Source: Legionellaceae bacterium (GTDB lineage Bacteria > Pseudomonadota > Gammaproteobacteria > Legionellales > Legionellaceae). Taken from it: a DNA stretch of 64,000 bases. Shown here piece by piece: positions 1 to 7,333 of the stretch; within the stretch, counting starts at the first letter, position 1, and each line of letters starts with the position of its first letter. The translations under genes were made by a program, and so were the position numbers. Location: positions 1 to 64,000 of the forward strand of contig JARGPP010000003.1 of NCBI GenBank assembly GCA_029210085.1, written 5' to 3'. Under the pieces are notes generated by a model. It was not told where the DNA came from. It worked only from the letters and a program-made list of their open reading frames with translations, and did not search any database.

Positions 1-152
1 CCGACTTCTTCTATGTCTTGCCAACCTTCGGCGCCACAAATTACCCCAAAAACACACAAGACAAGAATATCAATTAATTCATGATCAATTTTGCTTTCTT
101 GACGTGGATCTCGAATCACTGAAAAACAATCGACTAATGATGTTGTAGTCAC
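1..152 (-). CDS. ISAs1-family transposase, N-terminal part (truncated by window edge)
   Basis: A minus-strand frame opens at a GTG at 152, preceded by an AAAGGAG ribosome binding site. It encodes about 50 residues before the window ends. The peptide holds the signature of ISAs1-family (DDE, H-repeat-like) transposases: an IRDPRQ motif, a histidine-led segment HELIDILVL, and CGAEGWQDIEE. The protein would cut and rejoin the element's DNA ends. Only the N-terminal domain is visible, so intactness cannot be judged. Confidence 0.85.
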   Translation of the reverse strand, partial: MTTTSLVDCFSVIRDPRQESKIDHELIDILVLCVFGVICGAEGWQDIEEV

Positions 153-233
153 CTTATTTTGCTCCTTTTATTATAAAGGAGACATAAGATCACATTATTG
201 GATTAATTTAAAGTCACACGTGATCTCGCCCTG
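1..233 (-). mobile_element. end of an ISAs1-family insertion sequence (partial)
   Basis: The transposase start lies in this segment and reads off the left edge of the window. The non-coding stretch after it ends in CTCGCCCTG at 225-233, which read inward on the minus strand begins CAGGGCGAG. ISAs1-family terminal repeats commonly begin CAGGG, so I place the element's end at 233. The other end, and any target duplication, lies outside the window. The exact boundary is inferred from this motif and from the break in the neighbouring ABC gene. Confidence 0.65.
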
Positions 234-247
234 CCGCTCCATCCAAC

Positions 248-877
248 ATGGAGCAACCCACCCAAGTTTATATTATGCGAGATGTAAATTTAACCTTTTA
301 CCCTGGTGAAAATACATTAATTAAAGGTCGCTCCGGCTTGGGAAAAAGCACCATCTTTAAAGCTATGGCTGGAACCTGGGACCATGGAGTGGGAGAGGTG
401 TTAGTTCCAGATAATCATCGTCTTTATTTTCTCCCTCAGAAACCCTCCCTTCCTCATGATACCCTTAAAGTAGTACTTGCCTATCCCGAGCCCGTTGAAA
501 CTTATAGGGATGATCAATATGACGCCGCTTTAAGAGATGTGGGTGATATGGACGATTTTATTCCAAAACTTAATTGTAAAGAAAATTGGTCTACCCAGTT
601 ATCCGCAGGTCAACAACAACGGATATTATTTGCTCGTGCCTTACTAAAAAGGCCAGACATTCTATTTTTAGATGAGTCTACGTCAGCGTTGGATGAAGAA
701 TGCGGAGCAAAAATGTATACACTCCTCCAGCATAAATTACCCAGTACAACCTACATTAGTATCGGACATCGTTCTACTATAGCTCAATTTCATAATCGGG
801 TGATAACCCTTACTGCCGATGAAGATAGAACCGTACATTATGACGAGGTAAATAGATTTGCAAGGAGCTGTGCGTAA
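248..877 (+). pseudogene. ATP-binding domain of a truncated SbmA/YddA-type ABC exporter
   Basis: The 209-residue frame is a nucleotide-binding domain with Walker A GRSGLGKST (27-35), a Q-loop (FLPQKP), the signature LSAGQQQR, Walker B ILFLDES and a switch histidine in ISIGHRS. The FLPQKP and PGENTLIKGRSG wording matches the fused permease-ATPase exporters of the YddA/ABCD-like family. These normally carry about 300 residues of membrane domain in front. Here the frame stays open upstream only to the insertion-sequence end at 233, so the membrane half is missing or displaced. The ATG at 248 lacks a clear ribosome binding site. I call it a gene remnant, although an isolated ATPase could still be made. 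Confidence 0.8.
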
Positions 878-920
878 GGTGAGTTATTAACAGATAAATA
901 AAACAAAGGTGAATATCATA

Positions 921-1193
921 ATGAAAATCGAAGAACGAGCAATGAACCTATCCGAAGCGGTCACAAAATCAGTCAATAATTTTTTGTCGTTACCCGAAGC
1001 GCAGGGTGTTACCAACCTGCGCGACATGGTGCTTGAGCAAGTAGAGCCTGCACTGCTTAAATCCGCCATTGAGCACTGCAAGTACAACCAAAGTAAAGCG
1101 GCTAATTTGCTTGGCTTAAGTCGCGGCACGTGTCGCATGAAACTGAAGAAATATTTTGATGACAAGTATTGTGGAAGTCGTGCGGAAGATTAA
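921..1193 (+). CDS. Fis-family DNA-binding regulator
   Basis: This is a 90-residue protein. Its C-terminal half, VEPALLKSAIEHCKYNQSKAA followed by NLLGLSRGTCRMKLKKY, is the Fis helix-turn-helix. Fis bends DNA and modulates transcription of many genes as a homodimer. I chose the ATG at 921 because AAAGGTG lies about 11 bases upstream; an in-frame GTG at 909 would overlap that site. Legionellales carry several short Fis paralogues, some known in Legionella to repress effector genes, so this may be one of those rather than the global Fis. It is not next to dusB or purH. The last eight residues are a non-conserved tail. Confidence 0.85.
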   Translation: MKIEERAMNLSEAVTKSVNNFLSLPEAQGVTNLRDMVLEQVEPALLKSAIEHCKYNQSKAANLLGLSRGTCRMKLKKYFDDKYCGSRAED

Positions 1194-1562
1194 GTGCTAG
1201 AGTCAGAAAGTAGGTTGTATTGGTGGTAGTTGCAGCATCGTCAAATGCGGTCATGTAATACCATGGTATCAAAAGATACTCGCGGTGTTTTCTGGGTAGT
1301 ATACCCACAGGATCGCGGCAGCCATATTTGAGTGTTTTAGGCCGCAAGAAAAACGAAGGTTAATCTTGTGATCGGGTGAAGGGGTTAAATCACGCTTAAA
1401 ATGCACAAGATTACCCATTGAGAAAATCAAAGCAAGGTGATTCCGTGTTCATGTGGTTTTCTTGTGCTTTCAAATTGTTTAGCAATTTATGGCTTATGCT
1501 TATGGGGGATTACTCTCAATCATGCTAGGATCGCGCAAATTTTTTCAATTATTGAGTAAATA
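1194..1562. other. intergenic region with a 10-bp inverted repeat
   Basis: I see no gene here. The clearest structure is TAATCTTGTG at 1361-1370 paired with CACAAGATTA at 1404-1413, a perfect 10-bp inverted repeat with a 33-base loop. The loop itself contains GTGAT and ATCAC in inverted order. It could be an RNA hairpin upstream of the DUF1186 gene or a protein-binding dyad. There is no T-run, so a simple terminator is unlikely. Confidence 0.4.
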
Positions 1563-2489
1563 ATGCAAGATAATGAAACACTCATGCCATCAGTTATTGA
1601 TTTTGAAACCGCTTTGACTACGTTTGATCATACTTTTCCACGTGATGCGGTACTCAATGCAATATCAAACCAAGAGGCTAGTACGCCAATTCTTCTTGGG
1701 TATCTTGAGTATGCAATCGAAAATGTTGAGACACTTGATCACTCATACATGGGTCATATATTTGCTTTATTTATTTTATCTCAATTTAGAGAAAAACAAG
1801 CATTTCCATTAATTATTAAGCTGGCTAAATTACCCTATAAACAACAGAGTGATTTGTTGGGAGATAGTCTTACTGAATCTTTATCGCAGTTTATTGGCTC
1901 AACGTTTGATGGTGATCTGGATGCAATAAAAAGTATCATTCAAGATAAATTGATTAATTTATATACGAGATTAGAGGCTATGCAGTCTCTATTAGTCCTT
2001 CTTAATGAAAACCTTATTGAAGAATCTTTGATTGAAACGTATACCCATCATTTATTTGAAATTTTATTAACAGCAAAAGATCACGAGGGTATGACAGCAC
2101 TTGTTAATTTTTGGTGTGACTACGATCCTAGTAATTTTATAGAGCAAATAAAGGTAGCCTTTGACAATCAATTGGTAGATGAAGATTGGCTCGATTTAGA
2201 TTACATCATAGATAGACTCGCTAAAAATGATGTTAAAAGATATGTGAATGACCCAAAGTACAAGCCAATTCAGGATACAGTAAAAGAAATGGAGTGGTGG
2301 GCATGCTTTAATGATGGAGCTAGTAAGTTGGACGACGCAATACCGTACTTACTGGATGAGCATTATCATCATGAGCATGATAATTGCTGTGGTCACAATA
2401 CACAAACTATGCGTAAGGAACCAAAAATTGGACGTAATGATCCGTGCTCCTGTGGAAGTGGAAAAAAATATAAAAAATGTTGTTTGTAA
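1563..2489 (+). CDS. DUF1186 protein with C-terminal SEC-C zinc motif
   Basis: This 308-residue protein is helical for most of its length. Residues about 10-250 match the DUF1186 pattern of paired helices. It ends in a textbook SEC-C motif, [18 protein letters not shown], whose cysteines bind zinc; in SecA this motif contacts SecB and ribosomes. A histidine/cysteine-rich stretch ([12 protein letters not shown]) precedes it and may also bind metal. The molecular role of DUF1186 proteins is unknown. The gene stands alone between the Fis-like gene and a convergent toxin-antitoxin pair. A hairpin follows at 2503-2536. Confidence 0.85.
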   Translation: MQDNETLMPSVIDFETALTTFDHTFPRDAVLNAISNQEASTPILLGYLEYAIENVETLDHSYMGHIFALFILSQFREKQAFPLIIKLAKLPYKQQSDLLGDSLTESLSQFIGSTFDGDLDAIKSIIQDKLINLYTRLEAMQSLLVLLNENLIEESLIETYTHHLFEILLTAKDHEGMTALVNFWCDYDPSNFIEQIKVAFDNQLVDEDWLDLDYIIDRLAKNDVKRYVNDPKYKPIQDTVKEMEWWACFNDGASKLDDAIPYLLDEHYHHEHDNCCGHNTQTMRKEPKIGRNDPCSCGSGKKYKKCCL

Positions 2490-2502
2490 TCACATGGCGC
2501 TC

Positions 2503-2536
2503 CATGTCCCAAAAAACGTTGGTTAGTTGGGACATG
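2503..2536. other. hairpin downstream of the DUF1186 gene
   Basis: CATGTCCCAA (2503-2512) and TTGGGACATG (2527-2536) form a perfect 10-bp stem with a 14-base loop. It lies 14 bases past the DUF1186 stop and before the convergent toxin gene. There is no U-run, so it is either a transcript-end stabiliser or a non-canonical terminator. Confidence 0.5.
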
Positions 2537-2616
2537 AAATCATCAAAAGGTAGGGCTGCATGATTGTTGAGTTTGTGTGACTCAAGAACCCGCCTAAATA
2601 TCAAAGTCTGGCAAGC

Positions 2617-2883
2617 TCAACGATAAACATCTTTTCTGTGACCCACATGTATAACAAGTATTACAAATTGTTCGTCTTCGATCTTTGCTAAAAGTCGATA
2701 ATCACCGATGCGGTACCGCCAGATATCGCTGAGCTTACCAGATAAAGACTTTCCCAGTAGACGAGGATTTTCAGAAGTTAAAATTTTTTCTTTGATGTAT
2801 TTTAAAATTTTCTTCTGAGCCGTGTGCCCAAGCTTCTTTAAATCTTTTTCAACGCTGGTGTCGAATTCAACCTTCCAAGTCAA
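2617..2883 (-). CDS. RelE/ParE-superfamily toxin
   Basis: An 88-residue basic protein with the RelE-fold pattern: a first strand WKVEFDTSVEKDLKKL, two helices with HTAQKKILKYI, then LSDIWRYRIGDYRLLAKI and a last strand VILVIHVGHRKDVY. RYRIGDYR and the terminal GHRKDVY are the usual conserved segments. RelE-type toxins cut mRNA in the ribosomal A site; ParE relatives poison gyrase, and sequence alone does not separate them. The gene overlaps the antitoxin upstream by 17 bases, as is usual for translationally coupled pairs. Confidence 0.9.
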   Translation of the reverse strand: MTWKVEFDTSVEKDLKKLGHTAQKKILKYIKEKILTSENPRLLGKSLSGKLSDIWRYRIGDYRLLAKIEDEQFVILVIHVGHRKDVYR

Positions 2884-3091
2884 GTCGACGCTCCATCTCT
2901 TCTAAAGAGATTCTTGGGTTGTTTTCTTCAAGTCGAGCGATGGCAATTAAGCGATCTTCGTGATCATCTAAAAAGGATGACAATGCTTGTTTCACATAAA
3001 AACTTTTTGAGCGGTGCGTTTCCTTTGATAGCTCTGATAACCTGTGCTCAAGTTGCTCTGGTAATCGTACGGCCAACATACTTTTCCCCAT
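2867..3091 (-). CDS. RelB-type ribbon-helix-helix antitoxin
   Basis: A 74-residue protein. The N-terminal MLAVRLPEQLEHRLSELSKETHRSKSFYVKQAL is a ribbon-helix-helix DNA-binding domain: one strand that would pair in a dimer, then two helices. The acidic C-terminal half (EENNPRISLEEMERRLDLEG) would wrap and neutralise the toxin. It is first in the two-gene operon, and its own operator is probably the palindrome at 3105-3132, giving the usual autoregulation. Met4 is an alternative start that would still leave the domain whole. Confidence 0.88.
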   Translation of the reverse strand: MGKSMLAVRLPEQLEHRLSELSKETHRSKSFYVKQALSSFLDDHEDRLIAIARLEENNPRISLEEMERRLDLEG

Positions 3092-3104
3092 GGGTATCTA
3101 TATG

Positions 3105-3137
3105 ATACAAGTATAACATGTTATACTTGTATTGCAA
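3105..3137 (-). promoter_or_regulatory. promoter and palindromic operator of the toxin-antitoxin operon
   Basis: Positions 3105-3132 are a perfect 28-bp palindrome with half-site ATACAAGTATAACA. On the minus strand a TTGCAA -35 (3132-3137), a 16-base spacer and a TATACT -10 (3110-3115) overlay it, with the antitoxin ATG about 20 bases further on. A ribbon-helix-helix dimer pair bound here would cover the promoter. Confidence 0.75.
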
Positions 3138-3260
3138 TGAGTGTTGTTTTAATGATTGCGCCGAAGGATTCAAACATCAAGCCAATTGCACAAACGACCG
3201 TTTGCGCAACAAAATTAGTTATACCACAGTTCAAGGGCTTGCGTGATGCGAAAAGGTATT

Positions 3261-3317
3261 GCAAAAAAATATTGTTTGTAATCACGTGGTCCGGGCTGTC
3301 TCAAAAACGGTGGTGGT
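3261..3317 (+). repeat. degenerate copy of the DUF1186 gene 3' end
   Basis: The segment TTGTTTGTAATCAC then A/G then TGG occurs here and at the DUF1186 stop codon (about 2480-2497), followed in both by a GTC-C-AAAAACG-TGGT pattern. If one A is skipped in the preceding A-run, this copy reads KRYCKKYCL-stop, like the SEC-C ending KKYKKCCL-stop. It is probably the worn end of a second SEC-C gene. Confidence 0.4.
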
Positions 3318-3426
3318 GTTTATCAAACACCGCGGCAGCGCGACAGGCGATGTCCAATCAATGGTTTGTAAAGAACAGTTTGATTAGCCTGCATCAATTA
3401 GTTACTCGATAAACATCTGGTTGAAA

Positions 3427-3497
3427 TCGCAGTATACGGTTCCGTATGTGCGGTGGTGTGAGGGGACGGAGCTCGTGAGGGCTCCTCCTACTCGATT
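3427..3497 (+). mobile_element. 3' end of a group II intron (domain V/VI remnant)
   Basis: A hairpin (CGCAGTATACGG / CCGTATGTGCGG around 3428-3452) is followed by GGTGGTGTGAGGGGACGG, a GGAGC/GCTCC stem (3468-3485) and the terminus TCCTACTCGATT. This order matches the conserved 3' end of bacterial group II introns as I remember it. No reverse transcriptase is encoded nearby, so only the tail of the element remains. The identification rests on remembered consensus, not an alignment. Confidence 0.6.
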
Positions 3498-3658
3498 AAA
3501 TTAGTAGACAACTGAGCAAATCAGTCATTCCGTGAGCCTGAAAAGAGATGTGGAAAACAAATATTCACAAGCTAAACCTATATAGAATGGGCCTTTATCA
3601 AACAATCACAGGAACTTAACAGCTTAAAGATGCTGTGCTTCAGAGGTTGTTTTGAGGG

Positions 3659-3681
3659 TTATCCCCAATATCTGGGGATAA
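3659..3681. other. TTATCCCCA inverted dyad
   Basis: TTATCCCCA (3659-3667) and TGGGGATAA (3673-3681) are perfect inverted 9-mers five bases apart. They resemble DnaA boxes with one change, but no replication genes are nearby. Role unknown. Confidence 0.35.
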
Positions 3682-3793
3682 AAGTGTGTGGAAGCTGGGG
3701 TATCGTGTTTAAAAGCAATTGACGTGAAAAAACTTCTAATATTTTTTACAAACACGGACACTCGAGTCTTAGTATGCTGCACTGAGCTTCGGC

Positions 3794-4279
3794 TCATTGG
3801 CCGGACTGACGACCCTTTAAAAAGTGCCTGATGATGGGTAACAAATGAGCTAAGTTCAATATTTCCCCATTAAAAACAGAAGACGCTTGATGCACAGCCT
3901 CACCAACCGAGTGCCCTACTTCAAGCACTTCATCTTTAGCGACTTTTAAATCTTTCGTCACTTCGTCTTTAGCAAAATCTCGAATATCTCTCAAAGCTTC
4001 AACTTCTTTTCGGTGCTTACTTCTTTTGGAACGCAAAATAAAAAGCAAACATAGGAATACATGAAAACCGGTCAAAATAAATGCGGTAACTTTGATCGAA
4101 AAATAAGGGGATAACGTAAAAAAAAGGGCTATATCCAACATGATTAATGCCGTTAACAAAGCAACCAAGCCCATGGACACCCAAAATAACTGACGTAATT
4201 TATCACGTACAAAAATATCCAGCATGACTCGTTCACTTCGAAGATAAAGGTTAAGCTTACTATCAAATTCATTCTTCAT
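3794..4279 (-). CDS. small membrane protein, phage-holin-like/YqjE-type
   Basis: A 161-residue protein with a charged N-terminus, two adjacent membrane segments (about 33-55 and 62-83), then a long charged helical tail (KDEVTKDLKVAKDEVLEVGHSVGEAVHQ) with a coiled-coil look. This layout matches the YqjE/holin superfamily III group, usually found next to DUF883-type proteins, and that is the case here: its start codon overlaps the stop of the upstream gene by one base. Such pairs are often stress-induced and bind the inner membrane. No enzymatic role is expected. Confidence 0.6.
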   Translation of the reverse strand: MKNEFDSKLNLYLRSERVMLDIFVRDKLRQLFWVSMGLVALLTALIMLDIALFFTLSPYFSIKVTAFILTGFHVFLCLLFILRSKRSKHRKEVEALRDIRDFAKDEVTKDLKVAKDEVLEVGHSVGEAVHQASSVFNGEILNLAHLLPIIRHFLKGRQSGQ

Positions 4280-4596
4280 TACCGACCTCCCCGGCTTTTT
4301 GCAAGTACGCCACCCAACATCGCGCCCAATGCAAATAACAATAATGCTGTCACCGGGGAAAGATTCTCGTAATCTTTTTTTGTTGCTCTTAAAATTTCGG
4401 TTAAAAGTTGTTTTAACTCAGCTTCTATTTCGATTGTATCTTCTTTTTTTTCGGCTGCCTTTCCTGATAATTTCGCTTTCGATTTGACTTGAGAGCGTGG
4501 CTTAGGTCTAGACTGTACCTTTGATTTTTCTTGTCGTAATATCTCAACCTCTCGACGTAAAAAAGCGATTTCTTCTTCTAAAGCTGATGTTTTCAT
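4279..4596 (-). CDS. DUF883/ElaB-YqjD-like membrane-anchored protein
   Basis: A 105-residue protein. An N-terminal coiled coil (EEEIAFLRREVEILRQEK) leads into a basic Lys/Pro/Ser-rich linker, a second helix, and one C-terminal membrane segment (about 80-98) that begins LSPVTALLLFALGAMLGGVLA. E. coli ElaB/YqjD relatives anchor at the inner membrane by such a C-terminal segment and bind ribosomes in stationary phase. A strong AAGGAGG site five bases before the ATG supports this start. It is first in a two-gene operon. Confidence 0.6.
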   Translation of the reverse strand: MKTSALEEEIAFLRREVEILRQEKSKVQSRPKPRSQVKSKAKLSGKAAEKKEDTIEIEAELKQLLTEILRATKKDYENLSPVTALLLFALGAMLGGVLAKSRGGR

Positions 4597-4988
4597 GACG
4601 CCTCCTTGTGATGAACACTGGCTACATCATGACTTTAAATAAACCGTAGATATCATAAGTATCATGTCCATGATGTACTAAGCTCAATAAGCTTTTCTTT
4701 TGATGTGAATTAAAAATAAGTATAGTTTAAATTTTGCTGATGCCACTCCTTCTGATTACATTTAAATAATACATACCTCAATATGTTGTAATCTCAAAAT
4801 GATTGGGCTTACTGGTAAAATAAAGTCCTTTGTGTGAAATAAAAACCCTTAAGACACTGCGGCAAGCATGAGTTTTCGATATGCCAAAATCTCGATATTA
4901 TTCCCCCAAACCGGATTATCAACATAGTCATTCAAGGTCGGAGCCTCCTACGGACTCTGTTGCCGTATTTGAATATGCCCGTACTGTC
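4597..4988. other. intergenic region, no gene seen
   Basis: I find no supported gene in these 392 bases. A segment at about 4899-4932 reads CCCAAACCGGATTATCAACA then TAGTCAT. It resembles 17730-17760 (CCCAAACCGGACTATCTAGA then CAAGTCAT), so a short degenerate repeat may be shared with the gap near the second effector-like gene. Confidence 0.35.
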
Positions 4989-5309
4989 TTAACCTAAATG
5001 CTGCTTCAACAGCACAAAACTCACTGTGCCTAACACCATACTGAGTAACGGTTTTTTTAGCAGCAAATGGGCAACGATTACGATGAATAAACTGATCATT
5101 GCAGGTAATCCGAAAGGATTGGTTTTAAAAGAAGCGGGGTTAATTTCATAAATAACCAACAGCATCATAATGTAAGCAGTAAGACGCTTACCTAAAGCCT
5201 GCATTTTGACATTACCCGACAATTTTTCAGTAAACATAAATGGAAATGCGCGCGTTACAATTGCCAAAGCACATAAGCTGAGTACAACTGTTAAGGCATA
5301 ATGATTCAT
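4989..5309 (-). CDS. azlD: AzlD-family branched-chain amino acid exporter subunit
   Basis: A 106-residue protein with four hydrophobic segments and the AzlD hallmark RAFPFMF near residue 20 (ALAIVTRAFPFMFTEKL). With AzlC it forms an inner-membrane exporter for branched-chain amino acids. Its start overlaps the azlC stop by four bases, so translation is coupled. Length is typical for the family. Confidence 0.88.
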   Translation of the reverse strand: MNHYALTVVLSLCALAIVTRAFPFMFTEKLSGNVKMQALGKRLTAYIMMLLVIYEINPASFKTNPFGLPAMISLFIVIVAHLLLKKPLLSMVLGTVSFVLLKQHLG

Positions 5310-6004
5310 GACTGGACGTCCGTATTTTTTTCTTGACGTGTTTCATCGACATAAATAAACAATACAGAGCAAATAATAGACAACAACAAGTATTGCTTTG
5401 GAAAAATTAAAAAACTAAAGCATGCAAATGCAATTGGCATCATTAAACTCAATTTATCACGGCTTATTAAGTAATAATCAACCACTAGAATCATAAAAAA
5501 GCTCGTCAACATAAAATCTAAGCCTTTAACATCAGGCATGCTCGAAAATAAAACCAGGCCTAAGCACGTCCCAAAAAACCAATACAAATAAGGGAGAAGC
5601 GTCACATAAAAGCAAAATACCGTATCATCGCGTTGAGGCGATTCAGGGTTAGCGGTTAACATGCCGTAAGTTGCGTCAACCAACCCAAAAATTAGAAAGG
5701 CTCTTAACATCATCGGTTTCGTTTTAAATCGCTCAATAAAACTTAAGCCATAAAACAAATTACGAGAAGCAATAAAACTGGTGGCCAGCAAAATAGCAAA
5801 CACACTGGCATGTTCTTGCATCATAGATAATGCAACAAACTGTGCAGCACCTGCAAACGCTAACAGACTCATAATAGGTGCCCAATAACCAGGAAAACCA
5901 GCTTTTAGCCATAGAACAGTAAAAACAATACCCAACGGAAAATAAGCAAACAACGTTGGAATGCTTATTTTAAACGCTTGTTTGAACTCTTGACTTACCC
6001 CCAC
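5306..6004 (-). CDS. azlC: AzlC-family branched-chain amino acid exporter
   Basis: About 232 residues with five to six membrane segments. The family motifs PLGIVFTVLWLKAGF, LLAFAGAAQFVALSMM and ASRNLFYGLSF are all present. It pairs with the downstream AzlD subunit to export leucine-like amino acids. I prefer the GTG at 6004 because AAAGGAAAG lies seven bases upstream. A longer frame reaching an ATG at 6034 has no such site. The gene follows a methyltransferase on the same strand. Confidence 0.88.
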   Translation of the reverse strand: MGVSQEFKQAFKISIPTLFAYFPLGIVFTVLWLKAGFPGYWAPIMSLLAFAGAAQFVALSMMQEHASVFAILLATSFIASRNLFYGLSFIERFKTKPMMLRAFLIFGLVDATYGMLTANPESPQRDDTVFCFYVTLLPYLYWFFGTCLGLVLFSSMPDVKGLDFMLTSFFMILVVDYYLISRDKLSLMMPIAFACFSFLIFPKQYLLLSIICSVLFIYVDETRQEKNTDVQS

Positions 6005-6036
6005 GTATTCTTTCCTTTTACCCAGCAAACACACAT

Positions 6037-6846
6037 TTAAAATTTAATGGCTCGCGTTGCTATCATTGTTTTCATGTATTTTTCAATTAAAAACCTAGGC
6101 GACGGATGCGAATCTTCATCAAATCCAGCCAATAAAAAACCTGCTTCTAGCTGCCCATTAATCTGACTCGACAGCGTATGTCCAAAAACAAATGCCTCTT
6201 GATTCTCAATTTTTTGATTCAATATGTTTTGTTCCAGCGCATCTATATCAGCATACGGCAAAGTGTACAGTGGCTTCAACAGACCTTTTTCCGAAAGTTC
6301 TTTATCTTTTGAAAAAACAAACACCACAGGGTTATAAAAACTTGTTAATAAAACACCTTTCCTGCGCAATACACGATAACATTCACGCCATACAGGATTT
6401 AAATCAGCTACATATAAATTAGAAATAGGGTGAATAATATAATCAAAAGTGCTCTCTTTTATTTTTGATAAATCAGACATGTCCCCTTGAATGCGTTTAA
6501 TCTGTAAATTATCACGCACCGCAACGTGTTTATCTTGCTCTAATTGCTGCTTAGAAATATCAAATACCGTCACATTTGCACCTGCTGCTGCAAGTACTGG
6601 TGCTTGCTGCCCACCCGCTGCAGCAAGACATAAAATATTTTTGTTTTGAATATTTTTAGGCAGCCAATGACTCGACAATGGTTTTTTTGTGAGATGAATG
6701 TCCCACTGCCCTTTTTTTGCCGCTTGGATAATCTCTGAACTAACGGGTTTTGACCAAGGTTCTTGCAATAAAGCTTGTTTATCCCAGGCTACCTCGTTAT
6801 ACGCAAGTATCTGTTTTGAATGTTCTTGTTTTGGGGTTGATGACAT
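6037..6846 (-). CDS. class I SAM-dependent methyltransferase
   Basis: This 269-residue protein carries a Rossmann-type methyltransferase core: motif I NILCLAAAGGQQAPVLAAAGA, an acidic strand end VFDIS that would hold the SAM ribose, a TFDYIIHPISNLYV segment, and CYRVLRRKGVLLTSFYNP as motif III/post III. It is of the Methyltransf_11 type. Its substrate cannot be read from sequence. AGGA lies seven bases before the ATG. The gene sits between trmL and azlCD on the same strand, with gaps of 16 and 32 bases, and may share their transcript. Confidence 0.8.
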   Translation of the reverse strand: MSSTPKQEHSKQILAYNEVAWDKQALLQEPWSKPVSSEIIQAAKKGQWDIHLTKKPLSSHWLPKNIQNKNILCLAAAGGQQAPVLAAAGANVTVFDISKQQLEQDKHVAVRDNLQIKRIQGDMSDLSKIKESTFDYIIHPISNLYVADLNPVWRECYRVLRRKGVLLTSFYNPVVFVFSKDKELSEKGLLKPLYTLPYADIDALEQNILNQKIENQEAFVFGHTLSSQINGQLEAGFLLAGFDEDSHPSPRFLIEKYMKTMIATRAIKF

Positions 6847-6862
6847 CAGGTATCCTCATCAT

Positions 6863-7309
6863 TTAGTAGAAATCAAGCTGTCTCCATGCTTCAAACAAAA
6901 TAATGGCTACCGCATTTGATAAATTCAAACTGCGACTTTCTGCGCGCATTGGAATACGAACGGCCTCATGTTGCTCAATCATATCTATCGGTAAACCCCG
7001 TGTTTCCGGACCAAATAATAAAATATCATTATCTTGATACACACAATCAGTATGTGTTTTTTTAGCCTTAGTTGAGCAGGATATGATGCGCCTATGTTGA
7101 TTTTTATTAAGGAAATCGGCCATATCTTGATAATGCTGAACAGATGCCCATTCATGGTAATCAAGACCAGCACGACGCATACGTTTATCATCTAGTTCAA
7201 ACCCTAAAGGATGAATGATATGTAGCTGCGCACCACTATTTGCACATAAACGAATAATATTGCCTGTATTCGGTGGAATTTCAGGCTGGAACAATGCAAC
7301 GTGTAACAT
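6863..7309 (-). CDS. trmL: tRNA (cytidine/uridine-34-2'-O)-methyltransferase TrmL
   Basis: A 148-residue SPOUT-class enzyme. It has the N-terminal FQPEIPPNTGNIIRLCAN motif, then LLFGPETRGLP and the knot-forming C-terminal IPMRAESRSLNLSNAVAIILFEAWRQ. TrmL methylates the wobble ribose of leucine tRNAs as a dimer. Its length equals that of E. coli YibK. It lies between arfB and the methyltransferase gene, all on one strand. Confidence 0.95.
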   Translation of the reverse strand: MLHVALFQPEIPPNTGNIIRLCANSGAQLHIIHPLGFELDDKRMRRAGLDYHEWASVQHYQDMADFLNKNQHRRIISCSTKAKKTHTDCVYQDNDILLFGPETRGLPIDMIEQHEAVRIPMRAESRSLNLSNAVAIILFEAWRQLDFY

Positions 7310-7333
7310 ATCAATTACCTACCTCTCATAACT

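Larger units (their letters stand above)
3138..3793. other. gene-poor scarred region
   Basis: No gene is supported across these 650 bases. It contains an imperfect dyad at 3186-3209 (TTGCACAAACG / CGTTTGCGCAA, one mismatch), a degenerate copy of the DUF1186 gene's 3' end (3261-3317), a group II intron-like 3' end (about 3427-3497), and a TTATCCCCA dyad at 3659-3681. Together these suggest a landing site for mobile DNA that has since decayed. Confidence 0.5.

Noticed and set aside
1102-1347. 81-codon minus-strand frame overlapping the Fis-like gene
   Set aside because: It is antisense to a clear Fis domain and has no recognisable features.
3137-3412. 91-codon plus-strand frame
   Set aside because: Composition looks random, it starts inside the toxin-antitoxin promoter region, and it contains the worn SEC-C fragment in the wrong frame.
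3540-3690. Possible replication origin: TTATCCCCA dyad, GTGGAAAAC and TTCACAAGC nearby
   Set aside because: No dnaA, dnaN, parAB or rpmH-type genes adjacent, and the boxes differ from the DnaA consensus.
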